NCBI GenBank assembly: GCA_025354065.1
Contig: JANXNM010000091.1
Coordinates: forward strand, 1-19,587
DNA: 19,587 bases
Direction: 5' to 3'
DNA from: Synechococcales cyanobacterium 340R_concoct_173_sub
GTDB lineage: Bacteria; Cyanobacteriota; Cyanobacteriia; Leptolyngbyales; Leptolyngbyaceae
The position numbers and the translations under genes are program-made. This document shows, one piece after another, positions 8,101-14,365 of this stretch (positions are counted from its first letter, which is position 1; every line of letters begins with the position of its first letter). The notes beneath the pieces are model-generated. The model made no database searches. It was not told where the DNA came from and saw only the letters and a list, made by a program, of their open reading frames with translations.

Positions 8101-9416
8101 GGGCATGTTTGGCCGATGATATGGGATTGGGCAAGACATTGCAAACCTTAGCCGTCATGCTGCAACGTGCACCCGATGGACCGATTCTCGCGATCGCCCC
8201 CACCTCTGTTTGTATGAACTGGATGAGTGAAGCTCAACGCTTTGCCCCGACGCTAAACACGATTCAATTTGGCGGCGGAAAACGGCAGACTGTTCTCAAT
8301 GAATTGAATCCTTTTGATTTAGTGGTATGCAGCTATGGATTGCTCCAACAAGAAGAAGTCGCAGATATGTTAGCGAAAGTGCATTGGCAAATGGTTGTTC
8401 TAGATGAAGCGCAATCAATTAAAAACTTCGCCACCAAACGATCGCAGGCGGCGATGAATCTACAAGCGGATTTCAAATTGCTGACAACAGGAACGCCCAT
8501 TGAAAATCATTTGGGTGAACTATGGAACTTGTTTAGATTTATCAATCCCGGCTTACTCGGTTCTTTGGATCATTTCAACCAAACCTATGCAAATGCGATC
8601 GAGCGGGGACAAGACAAACAAGTTCGCGATCGGTTGCGTAAACTAATCCAGCCATTCATTTTACGTCGTACTAAAAATCAAGTTCTAACTGAACTACCCT
8701 CCCGCACAGAGATCACGTTAGAAGTAGAACTCAGCCAACCAGAAATGGTGTTCTATGAAGCACTCAGACGAGAAGCTATTGCTAAACTTGAAAATAGTGA
8801 TGCCATGGCGGGGCAAAAGCATTTGCAAGTCCTAGCTGAAATCATGCGAATGCGACGGGCCTGCTGCAATACGCAATTAGTTAAACCCGAAATCGCCCTT
8901 CCCAGTGCCAAGCTTCAAATGTTTGGAGAAGTTCTCACGGAGCTTTTAGAAAACAATCATAAAGCATTGGTATTCAGTCAATTTGTAGATCATCTCGCAT
9001 TCATTCGAGCCTATTTAGAAGAAAATAATATTTCCTATCAATATCTCGATGGCAGCACACCCATGAAAGAACGTAAAAAGCGAGTTGACGCATTTCAGGC
9101 TGGGGTTGGTGATGTATTTCTAATCAGTTTGAAAGCGGGCGGTACTGGGCTGAATCTGACAGCGGCAGACTACGTAATTCATATGGATCCTTGGTGGAAT
9201 CCGGCGGTAGAAGATCAAGCCTCCGATCGTGCTCACCGAATGGGACAAGTGCGTCCGGTGACGATTTATCGAATTGTGGCAAAGAATACAATAGAGGAAA
9301 AGATTGTTCAATTGCACCAACAAAAACGAGATCTAGCGGATAGTTTATTAGAAGGTACGGAACTCAGTAGTAAGATTACAACCGATGCATTAATTAGTTT
9401 GATTCAGGAACGGTAA
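5190..9416 (+). CDS. SNF2-family helicase-like ATPase with a large N-terminal extension
   Basis: The C-terminal third of this 1408-residue protein is a complete SNF2/RapA-type double-RecA motor, which uses ATP to translocate on duplex DNA and displace bound proteins. Motif I LADDMGLGKT is at 974-983, the DEAQ box (motif II) at 1072-1075, TTGTP (motif III) at 1099-1103, the second RecA domain with LVFSQF and LKAGGTGLNL, and motif VI DRAHRMGQ at 1346-1353. Residues 1 to about 480 look helical and TPR-like, with no recognised enzyme motif; 500-950 is a mixed region that probably includes the bacterial SNF2-associated segment. No SWIM zinc finger is visible. Role is probably chromosome or transcription remodelling; a defence role is possible but no partner nuclease or methylase is nearby. 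The ATG at 5190 has a weak ribosome site; Met7 is an alternative. Confidence 0.93.
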   Translation: MISFCPMVASPESIAERRKVLLELYQGLDDRARKLIQLASVICEPLPRATLLSCAERIGIRDTSGRPFSSKSFNDQMLLALIHKELLETTMMGVQCPHLIREIATRDAVAKKYFSAMVEAMYHYLPVTTRFSGGTRYFNSEGRFLREVRIVLYRQDPVLALDKLFDEYYAYSSVRQVLTPSICIAGFANNPCDAEWMRGLSPDWYDRVLKAVLENSMQDLIEAEDAIELLRQDCLKPEVSDWKRLLYCRLMLACGEIEEVIMNLAVFEVSPEHNGYPLKAAIDFLQGQLVPALIHYRACLAIHRKILGKRKIFFDDEMGLLFILALLQEGAHESFKEALEYCGMGRKQKGIFANTYGILEAFLQFKQGSLAKKTILFAADLEYPDTPWDVLIPSLCMYWADVDAARSRLVTPLQDFISRTRSTGYLWFAMETAELLAKLDSARDWSQAADILREGTRFQPIAPILDAQEAWELCLNALANLTQPAVTTGSKNQTTRLIWTLTSLESSSLQPREQSQNAKGGWNKGRPIALKRLQAAPAEFPYLTTHDLQVCAHITTSYAQNRYNYYGKVDYCFDDRVFISLVGHPLVYWESSPGITVELVKGSPELRVIKKKGAKLVLQFEPQLPDGVEVVLSKETPTRIKVIEITPEHRRISELLGTKNRLEVPESAKDKVLAAIGGISGLVTVHSDIGGDISDAEEVVALMTPHVHLLPSGPGLRMTILSSPFGQGSTYYRPGSGGENVIAEVGGKRLQTTRKLKEEKKLAKDVVKGCPALSGWEESDGEWVIDTPEASLELLLELQALGDRVVLEWPQGEKMRVKQTVDQNNFHIKLKTQNEWFNLNGELRLPDGSVIEMQALLKLLDQSTGRFVSLGEGQFLALTQEFRRRLEEMRAYSESHAKGIRFNKLAALAMEDWIEGMGSVEADKAWKEQMATIQSLRTYEPKLPSTLQAELRDYQVEGFTWMSRLSKWGVGACLADDMGLGKTLQTLAVMLQRAPDGPILAIAPTSVCMNWMSEAQRFAPTLNTIQFGGGKRQTVLNELNPFDLVVCSYGLLQQEEVADMLAKVHWQMVVLDEAQSIKNFATKRSQAAMNLQADFKLLTTGTPIENHLGELWNLFRFINPGLLGSLDHFNQTYANAIERGQDKQVRDRLRKLIQPFILRRTKNQVLTELPSRTEITLEVELSQPEMVFYEALRREAIAKLENSDAMAGQKHLQVLAEIMRMRRACCNTQLVKPEIALPSAKLQMFGEVLTELLENNHKALVFSQFVDHLAFIRAYLEENNISYQYLDGSTPMKERKKRVDAFQAGVGDVFLISLKAGGTGLNLTAADYVIHMDPWWNPAVEDQASDRAHRMGQVRPVTIYRIVAKNTIEEKIVQLHQQKRDLADSLLEGTELSSKITTDALISLIQER

Positions 9417-9463
9417 TTCTTGAGAGGACGTTTAAAATTCCTTTCGTTAGTATCAGAAGACCT

Positions 9464-9494
9464 GATTCCCCTAAATTCCCCTTCTGAAGGGGGA
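9464..9494 (+). repeat. GC-rich hairpin repeat, copy 1
   Basis: This stretch reads GATTCCCCTAAA then a perfect hairpin CCCCTTC-T-GAAGGGG (9478-9492). From memory it resembles the widespread cyanobacterial dispersed repeat of the form GATCCCCCTAAA...CCCCTT...AAGGGG. It follows the SNF2 gene stop by 48 bases and may help end its transcript. Confidence 0.6.
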
Positions 9495-9566
9495 CTAAGA
9501 TTATGAGGCGGGATTAAGATTATCAAGGGAGACTAAGATTGTGAAGAGAGACTCAAGCGTGAATTC
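9491..9566. repeat. 19-bp imperfect tandem repeat, three copies plus a decayed fourth
   Basis: Units start at 9491 (GGGACTAAGATTATGAGGC), 9510 (GGGATTAAGATTATCAAGG) and 9529 (GAGACTAAGATTGTGAAGA); a fourth at 9548 begins GAGACTCAAG and then diverges. Period is exactly 19 bases. The array is non-coding and lies between two oppositely oriented hairpin repeats in a convergent intergenic region. Confidence 0.8.
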
Positions 9567-9570
9567 CGGT

Positions 9571-9600
9571 TTCCCCTTATTAAGGGGGTTAGGGGGATCG
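9571..9600 (-). repeat. GC-rich hairpin repeat, copy 2 (inverted)
   Basis: Read on the minus strand this is CGATCCCCCTAA followed by the hairpin formed by CCCCTTA-T-TAAGGGG (9573-9587), the same layout as copy 1 at 9464-9494 but in the opposite direction. It precedes the stop of the convergent holA gene by about 65 bases and may serve as its terminator. A more decayed relative may lie at about 9632-9660. Confidence 0.6.
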
Positions 9601-9664
9601 GATTTCAATTATCACCTTCAACTTTTCAAATACCCTTTTTAAACTCCCTCTTAAGCCCCTATTG

Positions 9665-10654
9665 CTACCTAGCAAACAATGCACAAAGTTCAATAGTCTT
9701 GATTTGCAACACCGAAGTCTCATCACTGGTCCGTTTAAGTTGATATTCTAATTCCATTAACAATGGCAATGTTTTGCGTAATGCAACCAACGACATCGGA
9801 GCAATATCTTTACGTAAAAAGTAGAGTTGCTTTGGATTCTTAATTTCAGCCGCCGCCGCGATCGTACTATCATCTCGCTCACCGGATTCAATCATCAATT
9901 TCACCCACAAATACTGTCGAAACTGCCCCACCAAAGTCCGAGCAATCACCGGGCTTGGTTCATTTTGCCGAACTAAATCCGCCAACATATCCAAGGCTTC
10001 CGCCGTTTTCCCTTGCCGAATTGCCGCAAAGAGTTTCAAGGTATTTTGACTAGTTGCTGTTACTAAAGGCGCAATAGTTATGGCAGACAACGGCCCGATC
10101 GTCCCCAAACTCGCCGCGTACAATCTAATTTTTTCCAACTCACTATGCAATTGACGCGTATTATTCCCAACAGCCTCAACCATATAATCCACCGCCCCAC
10201 GATCGAGCTTCACCCCAAGCACCCCAGCCACATCACGGACTTGTTGGGCCAATTGATCGGCCTTCCAGGGTGGAATCGGTGAGAATTCTTGAATCTTGGC
10301 ATATTTTTGTAATAGTTTAGTTGATTTAATTCGTCCATCCGGTTTGCTATCACTCGTAAAAACAAGCGTTGCCGTGTCTGGAATCACTGCCAACGTCCGA
10401 TCGAGTTCTGCCAACAAATCTTCGCTACACCGTTGACCGATCGTTGTATTGCTCAACAAAATAAACCGCCCACCCATCCCAAACGGCGGAGTCATCGCTT
10501 GATTTAGGGCATGAACCACACCATTCGCATAGTCTGGGCCAATTCTGTCTAGATTAAAACTCGCCCAAGATTCATCTAAGGTTTTCGATTGCAAAATTTG
10601 GACCGCCCGATCGCGAGCAAACGTATCTTCCCCCCAATAAAAATAAACTGCCAT
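9665..10654 (-). CDS. holA: DNA polymerase III subunit delta
   Basis: The 329-residue product is the delta subunit of the clamp loader, the 'wrench' that opens the beta sliding clamp during replication. The opening MAVYFYWGEDTFARDRAV (1-18) is the typical N-terminus, ILLSNT (65-70) and LVFTSD (97-102) follow the AAA-like fold without a working Walker motif, as expected for delta, and GNNTRQLHSELEKI at 163-176 with the C-terminal collar helices (RTLVGQFRQYL, ELEYQLKRT) complete the family pattern. Length is normal (about 330-345). I chose the ATG at 10654 because AGGAGA (plus-strand TCTCCT, 10658-10663) precedes it at ideal spacing; an in-frame start at 10690 lacks this. It is the second gene after the response regulator on this strand, 189 bases away, so probably has its own promoter. 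Confidence 0.94.
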   Translation of the reverse strand: MAVYFYWGEDTFARDRAVQILQSKTLDESWASFNLDRIGPDYANGVVHALNQAMTPPFGMGGRFILLSNTTIGQRCSEDLLAELDRTLAVIPDTATLVFTSDSKPDGRIKSTKLLQKYAKIQEFSPIPPWKADQLAQQVRDVAGVLGVKLDRGAVDYMVEAVGNNTRQLHSELEKIRLYAASLGTIGPLSAITIAPLVTATSQNTLKLFAAIRQGKTAEALDMLADLVRQNEPSPVIARTLVGQFRQYLWVKLMIESGERDDSTIAAAAEIKNPKQLYFLRKDIAPMSLVALRKTLPLLMELEYQLKRTSDETSVLQIKTIELCALFAR

Positions 10655-10775
10655 AATCTCTCCTGATTTCGCCTTCTCCCAATGTACCAATGATAGGTAC
10701 CCACGATCGTAAACCTTTAAACACCGATCGCACTCAGATTTGGATTGAAGAACAGGACTAATACAAAGGCTTTTT

Positions 10776-10807
10776 GAATTAAGTAACTAGGCTGAATTAA
10801 ATAACTA
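10776..10807. repeat. 14-bp direct repeat upstream of holA
   Basis: GAATTAAGTAACTA (10776-10789) and GAATTAAATAACTA (10794-10807) differ by one base and are 18 bases apart start to start. They lie between the response-regulator stop and the holA start, in the region expected to hold the holA promoter. On the minus strand the repeats contain CTTAATTC/TTTAATTC, which fits seven of eight positions of the cyanobacterial Pho-box consensus PyTTAAPyPy(T/A). A binding site is an inference only. Confidence 0.5.
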
Positions 10808-10843
10808 TACCAAAATTAATTTTAATTTATAATTATCAATTCA

Positions 10844-11626
10844 TTATTTCCCAAGCCGATATCCAAACCCACGAATCGTAATCAAATATTGCGGGTCGCT
10901 GGGTTCAAGTTCTAATTTTTCTCGTAACCATCGAATGTGAACATCCACCGTTTTACTTTCACCAATAAAGTCATTTCCCCACACCTTTTCAATCAGATGT
11001 TCACGAGACCAAACCCGTTTTGGCGATCGCATAAACACCTCTAGAAGCCGAAACTCCTTTGGCGAAAGCATCACTTCTAACTCGCGAACCATCACCCGAC
11101 ATTGTTGCGGATAAAGCACAAGATCTTCAAATATCAACGGCTGCTCTGTCGGCAATTCCAGATCGCCCGTACTCTCTACACTAATTGGCGGACGACGAAG
11201 TAACGCTCGCACTCTTGCCACTAATTCTCGCATCCCAAAGGGTTTAACCAGATAATCATCCGCCCCTACTTCCAAACCCACCACCCGATCGGTTTCGCTA
11301 CTACGCGCACTTAAAATCAAGATTAAAATATTAATTCCTTCCCGTCGGAGTAATCGACAAATATCTAACCCATTCACACCGGGAAGCATTAAATCCAAAA
11401 TCAAAAGATCAAAGGGTTGAAGCGTTGAACTATCTGATAAGTTAGTACTTTTAGAATTAGAAGTTAGTAGAGAGAGCGCCGATCGGCCATCCTGCAAAGT
11501 TGTTACGTCATATCCTTCTTCGGTCAATGCTAAACAAATGGTGTCTGCAATTAAAACCTCATCATCTACCACTAGAATTCGAGCTAGGTTCGGAAAAAAA
11601 TCAGTATTAGACGCTTGCGTAGCCAT
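10844..11626 (-). CDS. sphR: OmpR/PhoB-family response regulator, SphR-like
   Basis: This 260-residue two-component regulator has a receiver domain (about 16-145) and a winged-helix DNA-binding domain (about 165-258). Receiver residues are complete: Asp21/Asp22 acidic pocket, phospho-acceptor Asp78 in LLILDLMLPG, Ser106 in place of the switch Thr, and Lys128 in KPF. The effector ends with SKTVDVHIRWLREKLE and TIRGFGYRLG, standard for PhoB relatives. The effector wording (SPKEFRLLEVF, VWSREHLIEKVWG) looks closest to SphR, which controls phosphate-starvation genes in cyanobacteria; this subgroup call is from memory and less certain than the family. A polar insert at about 56-70 lengthens the receiver loop. 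No kinase gene is in the window. The ATG at 11626 lacks a strong ribosome site, and a divergent control region lies upstream. Confidence 0.8.
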   Translation of the reverse strand: MATQASNTDFFPNLARILVVDDEVLIADTICLALTEEGYDVTTLQDGRSALSLLTSNSKSTNLSDSSTLQPFDLLILDLMLPGVNGLDICRLLRREGINILILILSARSSETDRVVGLEVGADDYLVKPFGMRELVARVRALLRRPPISVESTGDLELPTEQPLIFEDLVLYPQQCRVMVRELEVMLSPKEFRLLEVFMRSPKRVWSREHLIEKVWGNDFIGESKTVDVHIRWLREKLELEPSDPQYLITIRGFGYRLGK

Positions 11627-11701
11627 ATTCTATCGCTTCAAGAGCCTTGATATACACTAACTTATATAGCATTCATTCTCTGCATTTTTCTCGGTTCTAA
11701 C

Positions 11702-11720
11702 CTTAATTTTCCCTTATTAA
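11702..11720 (+). promoter_or_regulatory. Pho-box-like pair
   Basis: CTTAATTT at 11702-11709 fits PyTTAAPyPy(T/A) at every position, and CTTATTAA follows at 11713-11720, exactly 11 bases on, with partial fit. Cyanobacterial SphR sites are described as 8-bp repeats with 3-bp spacers, that is an 11-bp period. The location, 76 bases before the SphR-like gene, is suggestive, but AT-rich spacer DNA yields such matches by chance. Confidence 0.3.
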
Positions 11721-11783
11721 TTACAACTTATCCCAGCCATTACCCGACGTTAACCAAACTTTTTTATCTCATAAATTATCCTA

Positions 11784-11827
11784 TAAATACTCGTGAAATC
11801 TACCCGAAATCTACCTGAAATCTTATC
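11784..11827. promoter_or_regulatory. Four 11-bp-phased direct repeats
   Basis: Units begin at 11784 (TAAATACTCGT), 11795 (GAAATCTACCC), 11806 (GAAATCTACCT) and 11817 (GAAATCTTATC); AAAT recurs at exactly 11-base steps, one turn of the helix. The array lies between the response-regulator gene (start 11626) and the ferredoxin gene (start 11918), 52 bases upstream of a -10-like box. Tandem sites of this period are typical of OmpR/PhoB-family regulators. Seen: the repeat. Inferred: a regulator-binding array, perhaps for the neighbouring regulator itself. Confidence 0.6.
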
Positions 11828-11879
11828 TAAGCTATTATTTGAATTCTCTCAAAAAATACATAATGTTCATTTGAATTTG

Positions 11880-11885
11880 TATAAT
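11880..11885 (+). promoter_or_regulatory. -10 box of the ferredoxin-ribD unit
   Basis: TATAAT lies 32 bases before the ferredoxin ATG. The hexamer 17 bases further up (TACATA) is a poor -35 box, which would suit a promoter that needs an activator bound upstream. Confidence 0.4.
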
Positions 11886-11917
11886 TCAAAGCTACGCCAA
11901 TCATTTAAAATCGTCCC

Positions 11918-12154
11918 ATGAACCCCAACACAGTTACTTTTTTCCCGGATAATATAACCATCATAGCCACTCCTGGCGAATCCTTACTCACGGTTGCGAC
12001 ACGCGCAAAGATCAGTATTCCTACCGGATGTATGGTCGGATCTTGCAATGCCTGCGAAGTGGAAATGAATGGCGAAGATGTGCGAGGCTGTATTACGGCT
12101 ATTCCTGATATTGAAACCGTTACTATTCATTTGTTTAATGATCCCTCTTGGTAG
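11918..12154 (+). CDS. Short [2Fe-2S] ferredoxin-like protein
   Basis: This 78-residue soluble protein carries four cysteines in the order Cys38-x4-Cys43-x2-Cys46-x11-Cys58 within GCMVGSCNACEVEMNGE..RGC, the ligand set of a beta-grasp [2Fe-2S] cluster. Plant-type photosynthetic ferredoxins have about 29 residues before the last Cys and are about 97 long; the 11-residue gap here matches the cluster domain of the xanthine dehydrogenase/CoxS group instead. The preceding PGESLLTVATRAKISIPTGC run is typical of the fold. It is likely a one-electron carrier with an unknown partner. The stop is six bases before the ribD start, so the two are surely co-transcribed. No strong ribosome site precedes the ATG. 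Confidence 0.85.
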   Translation: MNPNTVTFFPDNITIIATPGESLLTVATRAKISIPTGCMVGSCNACEVEMNGEDVRGCITAIPDIETVTIHLFNDPSW

Positions 12155-12160
12155 CTCGCC

Positions 12161-13297
12161 GTGATTGATTTAGCAGCCGTGGTTGATTTAGAACCATCCT
12201 CAGACAACGATCGCTATTATATGCGGCGCGCTCTAGACCTCGCCCGCACTGCCATAGGGAACACTGCCCCAAATCCCATGGTCGGCTGCGTTATTGTCAA
12301 AGATGGAAAAATTATCGGTGAAGGCTACCATCCAAAAGCAGGCGAACCCCACGCTGAAATTTTTGCATTGCGATCGGCCAACCTATCCCACGAAGCCCAA
12401 ACGCCTAAAGCCACACCTGGTGCCACACTTTACGTCAATCTCGAACCCTGCAACCACACCGGACTCACACCGCCCTGTTCTGATGCTGTGATTGCTTCGG
12501 GAGTTAGCCGAGTTGTTGTCGGCATGGCCGATCCGAATCCCAAAGTAGCGGGCAGTGGCATTGAAAAAATAATAGCCGCAGGAATCGCCGTCACCGTCGG
12601 AGTTGAAGAAGATGCCTGTCAAACTCTAAATGAAGCATTTGTTCATCGGATTTTGCATCAACGCCCTTTTGGGATTTTGAAATATGCGATGACGATCGAT
12701 GGGAAAATCGCTACAACAACAGGCCACAGCGCTTGGATTACCTCACCGGATTCGCGGCATTGGGTCCATGAATTACGATCGCATTGTCAAGCTATCATTA
12801 TTGGTGGAAATACTGTTCGTAAAGATAATCCAAACCTAACCTGCCACGAAGTCAGCGATCGCATTCCATTGAGGGTTGTGATGAGCCGATCGCTAGATTT
12901 ACCAACTGTTGCCAATCTGTGGAACTGCGATCAAGCTCCAACGGTTGTTTTCACTCAACCGAACCCTAACTCAGACATTCACAATGCTCTGACGAATCAA
13001 GGGGTGGAAATCATTGAACTGGACATATTAACCCCAGATGCTGTGATGAAAACCCTCTACGATCGTGGCCACGCACAAGTTTTGTGGGAATGTGGCGGAA
13101 CATTAGCAGCCCGAGCATTACAAGATAAATCAGTCCAAAAGCTCTACGCCTTTATCGCGCCGAAAATTATTGGGGGAGTCTCGGCACCCTCACCTATTGG
13201 GGATCTAGGATTAACAGAAATGACACAGGCGCTCGAATTGAAAAAACTAGGTCTACAATCAATCGGACCGGATTGGTTACTCGATGCTTACTTATAG
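12161..13297 (+). CDS. ribD: Bifunctional riboflavin biosynthesis deaminase/reductase RibD
   Basis: The 378-residue enzyme performs two steps of riboflavin synthesis: deamination of the pyrimidine formed from GTP, then NADPH-dependent reduction of its ribosyl side chain. The N-terminal cytidine-deaminase-like domain shows NPMVGCVIVKDGKIIGEG (38-55), the zinc site His64 with catalytic Glu66 in HAE, and Cys97/Cys106 in EPCNHTGLTPPC. The reductase domain begins near 165 with LKYAMTIDGKIAT and SAWITSPDSR, and ends with YAFIAPKIIGG. Both halves are complete and length is normal. The likely start is the GTG at 12161; a second GTG at 12179 is possible and the conserved domain begins only at about residue 18. 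The ferredoxin lies immediately upstream and a membrane-anchored hypothetical 17 bases downstream, forming one unit. Confidence 0.95.
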   Translation: MIDLAAVVDLEPSSDNDRYYMRRALDLARTAIGNTAPNPMVGCVIVKDGKIIGEGYHPKAGEPHAEIFALRSANLSHEAQTPKATPGATLYVNLEPCNHTGLTPPCSDAVIASGVSRVVVGMADPNPKVAGSGIEKIIAAGIAVTVGVEEDACQTLNEAFVHRILHQRPFGILKYAMTIDGKIATTTGHSAWITSPDSRHWVHELRSHCQAIIIGGNTVRKDNPNLTCHEVSDRIPLRVVMSRSLDLPTVANLWNCDQAPTVVFTQPNPNSDIHNALTNQGVEIIELDILTPDAVMKTLYDRGHAQVLWECGGTLAARALQDKSVQKLYAFIAPKIIGGVSAPSPIGDLGLTEMTQALELKKLGLQSIGPDWLLDAYL

Positions 13298-13314
13298 GAA
13301 ACCCCCTAGACCTC

Positions 13315-13887
13315 ATGAGTGAACTCGCACTTCTTAGCCTTCTCGCCGGAAGCTCGGGACTTCAATCCGTTGCGGTGGGTTTATGGCTTCGATCGCAACA
13401 ACTCCAAGATCAGGCTCTTTTACAAGACGAGGAAGAACAGTTGACACCCTACGACTCTAAAGAAATCATTGCTCCCATGGACGAGAAGGCAATCAGTAAA
13501 GAACGAAGAAATAGCGATCCAAGACTTGTCGGTTGGGAATTCAAAATTTTACGATCGGCCCAAGACTCATTTCGGGATCCGTCAGCCTTAAAAAAAGTTC
13601 TAGAAGAAGAAGCGATCGCGGGTTGGATATTACTTGAAAAACTCGACGATCGTCGCCTGCGCTTCAAACGCCCGATCGCGATGCGAGAAGTGATTCGGGG
13701 AGAACTATTGCCGATCGACCCCTATCGTACAACTTACGGTCAAAACTCACCTTGGACAAAAATCACGATCGCTATCATTGGCGTATTGGTGCTGTTGTTG
13801 CCCTCCTATCTAGGCTTTATTCTCATCCAACAGCTTCTCACCAAACCCTCGGAACCCACAATTACCCAGCCCCAATCCCCCAGATAG
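13315..13887 (+). CDS. Conserved-looking hypothetical membrane protein
   Basis: I do not recognise a named family. The 190 residues have a hydrophobic N-terminal segment (about 3-25), a charged soluble middle (about 27-147) and a strong membrane helix at about 148-174, ending in a Pro/Gln-rich tail. The middle contains GWEFKILRS (73-81), a KKVLEEEAIAGWILLEKLDDRRLRFKR run (93-119) and DPYRTTYG (135-142), a pattern I associate with small cyanobacterial membrane proteins of unknown role. The ATG at 13315 follows the ribD stop by 17 bases; an in-frame TTG at 13273 would overlap ribD and is less likely. It is probably co-transcribed with ribD, which gives no strong clue to function. Confidence 0.8.
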   Translation: MSELALLSLLAGSSGLQSVAVGLWLRSQQLQDQALLQDEEEQLTPYDSKEIIAPMDEKAISKERRNSDPRLVGWEFKILRSAQDSFRDPSALKKVLEEEAIAGWILLEKLDDRRLRFKRPIAMREVIRGELLPIDPYRTTYGQNSPWTKITIAIIGVLVLLLPSYLGFILIQQLLTKPSEPTITQPQSPR

Positions 13888-13893
13888 AAATTC

Positions 13894-13947
13894 GTTAAGA
13901 TAATGATTTCTCAGCACATAACTTAACAATCATGCAAATAACTTAAC
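13894..13947. promoter_or_regulatory. Repeated CTTAAC half-sites upstream of the zinc-ribbon gene
   Basis: ATAACTTAAC occurs at 13918-13927 and again at 13938-13947, exactly 20 bases (two helical turns) apart, and an inverted GTTAAG lies at 13894-13899. The group sits about 140-195 bases before the start at 14089. It looks like a protein-binding cluster. It partly resembles Pho-box units, but the last two positions do not fit. Confidence 0.4.
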
Positions 13948-14088
13948 GAATAGTTTACAATTGAAAAGGTATAGTTAAATCAATTGGAAGAAGTCCGTTG
14001 ACATCTTGCTTCCCATCAACTGTCGGTCAGTTTTGAAAAATACTCATTAGGCTGTCGAGCAAATTATATTAAGCTCGGTAAATTATAA

Positions 14089-14307
14089 ATGGATACAATA
14101 CAGGCAAATTCGGTTCGAGCGTTCGCCCTACATCCTACTCGTGGAGATCAGGCCAATGCAGCACCCCTCAAACTTGAGCAATCAATGACGCACCAGCACA
14201 CCTGTCCTTGTTGCTCCTATCCATTGTTGAGACATATTCAATCGGGCGAAGTTAGCTGGAAATGCGATCACTGCTATGTAGATGTTGGGGTCTACGTCCG
14301 ATCGTAA
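14089..14307 (+). CDS. Small zinc-ribbon protein
   Basis: This 72-residue protein ends in a compact zinc-binding module: Cys39-x2-Cys42 (in TCPCCSYPLLRHI) and Cys59-x2-Cys62 (in SWKCDHC). The CPCCS..LLRH...G.V.W.C..C pattern matches a family of short cyanobacterial proteins I remember but which has no assigned function. Residues 1-32 have no feature of note; the in-frame ATG at 14185 (Met33) would give a 40-residue protein holding just the ribbon, so the true start is uncertain. A single Cys41 between the first pair adds a fifth cysteine. It stands alone and faces the 87-residue gene convergently. Confidence 0.72.
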   Translation: MDTIQANSVRAFALHPTRGDQANAAPLKLEQSMTHQHTCPCCSYPLLRHIQSGEVSWKCDHCYVDVGVYVRS

Positions 14308-14365
14308 CCCACATCGCACCCTATTCTGTCGCGGCGAAATCAGTCTAAACCACAATCAGTCGTAA

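Noticed and set aside
5190..9416. SNF2 gene as part of a DISARM-type or other defence island
   Set aside because: No nuclease, methyltransferase or phospholipase-like partner is adjacent; neighbours are a dehydrogenase and holA.
9491..9566. Possible CRISPR array
   Set aside because: Units are contiguous 19-bp tandem repeats with no unique spacers and there are no cas genes nearby.
10655..10690. Twelve-residue N-terminal extension of holA
   Set aside because: The strong AGGAGA ribosome site and the canonical MAVYFYWGED start both favour 10654.
13273..13314. Longer N-terminus for the membrane protein after ribD
   Set aside because: It would need a TTG start inside the ribD coding region; the ATG at 13315 gives a sensible N-terminal hydrophobic segment.
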